A stretch of DNA of 48,105 bases from Phycisphaerae bacterium (GTDB taxonomy: Bacteria > Planctomycetota > Phycisphaerae > FEN-1346 > JAACEH01): assembly GCA_012729015.1 (NCBI GenBank), contig JAAYDY010000119.1, positions 1-48,105 of the forward strand, written 5' to 3'. Below the pieces are notes generated by a model. That model ran no database searches and was not told where the DNA came from. It was given only the letters and a program-made list of their open reading frames with translations. A program made the translations under genes and the position numbers. Position 1 is the first letter of the stretch, and each line of letters begins with the position of its first letter. Positions 47,880 to 48,105 of this stretch are shown in pieces.

Positions 47880-48105
47880 ATGAGATTCCTCGCAGTGTGT
47901 CTGGTGGCGGTATTGTGTTTGTGGGCGACCGGCGGCCCAGCCGGCGCGGTCACTGTGGAGTACCAGGTGGCCGCGTCTGCGGACGACACGCTGACCTATA
48001 GCGGCGTCAGCGCGTACACGGCGGACAACATGTTCTTCCCCTACTCCTCAGATGCTCGCAGGGGGTTCTTCCGCTGGTCGATCAACGTTCCCGCGGGGGC
48101 GACGA
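47880..48105 (+). CDS. Secreted protein, 5' part only (cut by window end)
   Basis: Open from the ATG at 47880 to the end, 75 codons plus one base, without a stop. MRFLAVCLVAVLCLWATGG and the following PAGA make a signal peptide with cleavage near residue 23. The mature start VTVEYQVAASADDTLTYSGVS...FFRWSINVPAGAT resembles the beginning of DNRLRE/CBM96-like beta domains of large secreted proteins (the RGFFRWSI..PAGAT pattern), though the family cannot be fixed from 50 residues. AAGGAGA is 6 nt before the ATG. Its beginning beside a deacetylase suggests an extracellular glycan role. Confidence 0.8.
   Translation, partial: MRFLAVCLVAVLCLWATGGPAGAVTVEYQVAASADDTLTYSGVSAYTADNMFFPYSSDARRGFFRWSINVPAGAT

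Overview
This GC-rich window reads as a chromosomal segment of a planctomycete-like bacterium (Planctomycetota, perhaps near Phycisphaerae). This is an inference from gene content: a PEP-CTERM surface protein, a dockerin-bearing beta-helix protein, several Gfo/Idh and TIM-barrel sugar enzymes, small lipoproteins, GYF/zinc-ribbon membrane proteins, and intergenic space full of short GC-rich palindromes. No rRNA, tRNA, CRISPR array, transposase or phage gene was seen. Most genes have clear Shine-Dalgarno sequences, and many have a recognisable TTGNCN / 16-18 nt / TANNNT promoter. || Layout. 0-5.5 kb: a zinc-ribbon membrane protein, a Gfo/Idh oxidoreductase and sugar isomerase pair facing an MFS transporter, a small lipoprotein and an HU protein. 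5.5-10.7 kb: two tandem YkgJ-type cysteine-cluster proteins, a MITE-like element, leuB, a structured intergenic region with a strong terminator, a SpoIIE phosphatase with a degenerate receiver, and a membrane-anchored unknown. 11-15 kb: etfB-etfA-acyl-CoA dehydrogenase. 15-19 kb: three unknown membrane-anchored proteins. 19-24 kb: a MEMO-family protein, a CDP-alcohol phosphatidyltransferase overlapping a TIM-barrel isomerase, an HNH endonuclease, an LEA14-like lipoprotein and an unknown. 24-27 kb: an operon of GNAT acetyltransferase, cyclophilin lipoprotein and FKBP. 27-32 kb: a repeat mosaic, a sigma-54 promoter with a long leader in front of a PEP-CTERM protein, and a convergent beta-helix/dockerin protein. 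|| 32-37 kb: a DUF433/DUF5615 toxin-antitoxin pair, a ketopantoate reductase, mgtE, and a crcB-DUF190-hydrolase operon. 37.5-41 kb: an Lrp regulator followed by a three-gene proton-translocating transhydrogenase (pntA1, pntA2, pntB) from one strong promoter. 41-46 kb: an L-arabinose/L-fucose isomerase-like enzyme, a GYF protein, an L-rhamnose isomerase and an aldo/keto reductase. 46-48 kb: a polysaccharide deacetylase and the start of a secreted protein cut by the window end. Together the genes suggest a free-living saccharolytic organism that uses deoxy-sugars, oxidises acyl-CoA through ETF and balances NAD(P)H with Pnt. || The least ordinary material is outside the genes. A composite two-hairpin element recurs at least eight times, and four copies lie 2-40 nt past a stop codon in the same orientation as the gene. 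There is also a 128-bp MITE-like insertion with a 4-bp target duplication, a 400-bp palindrome mosaic, and a sigma-54-driven leader of about 450 nt with a long hairpin.
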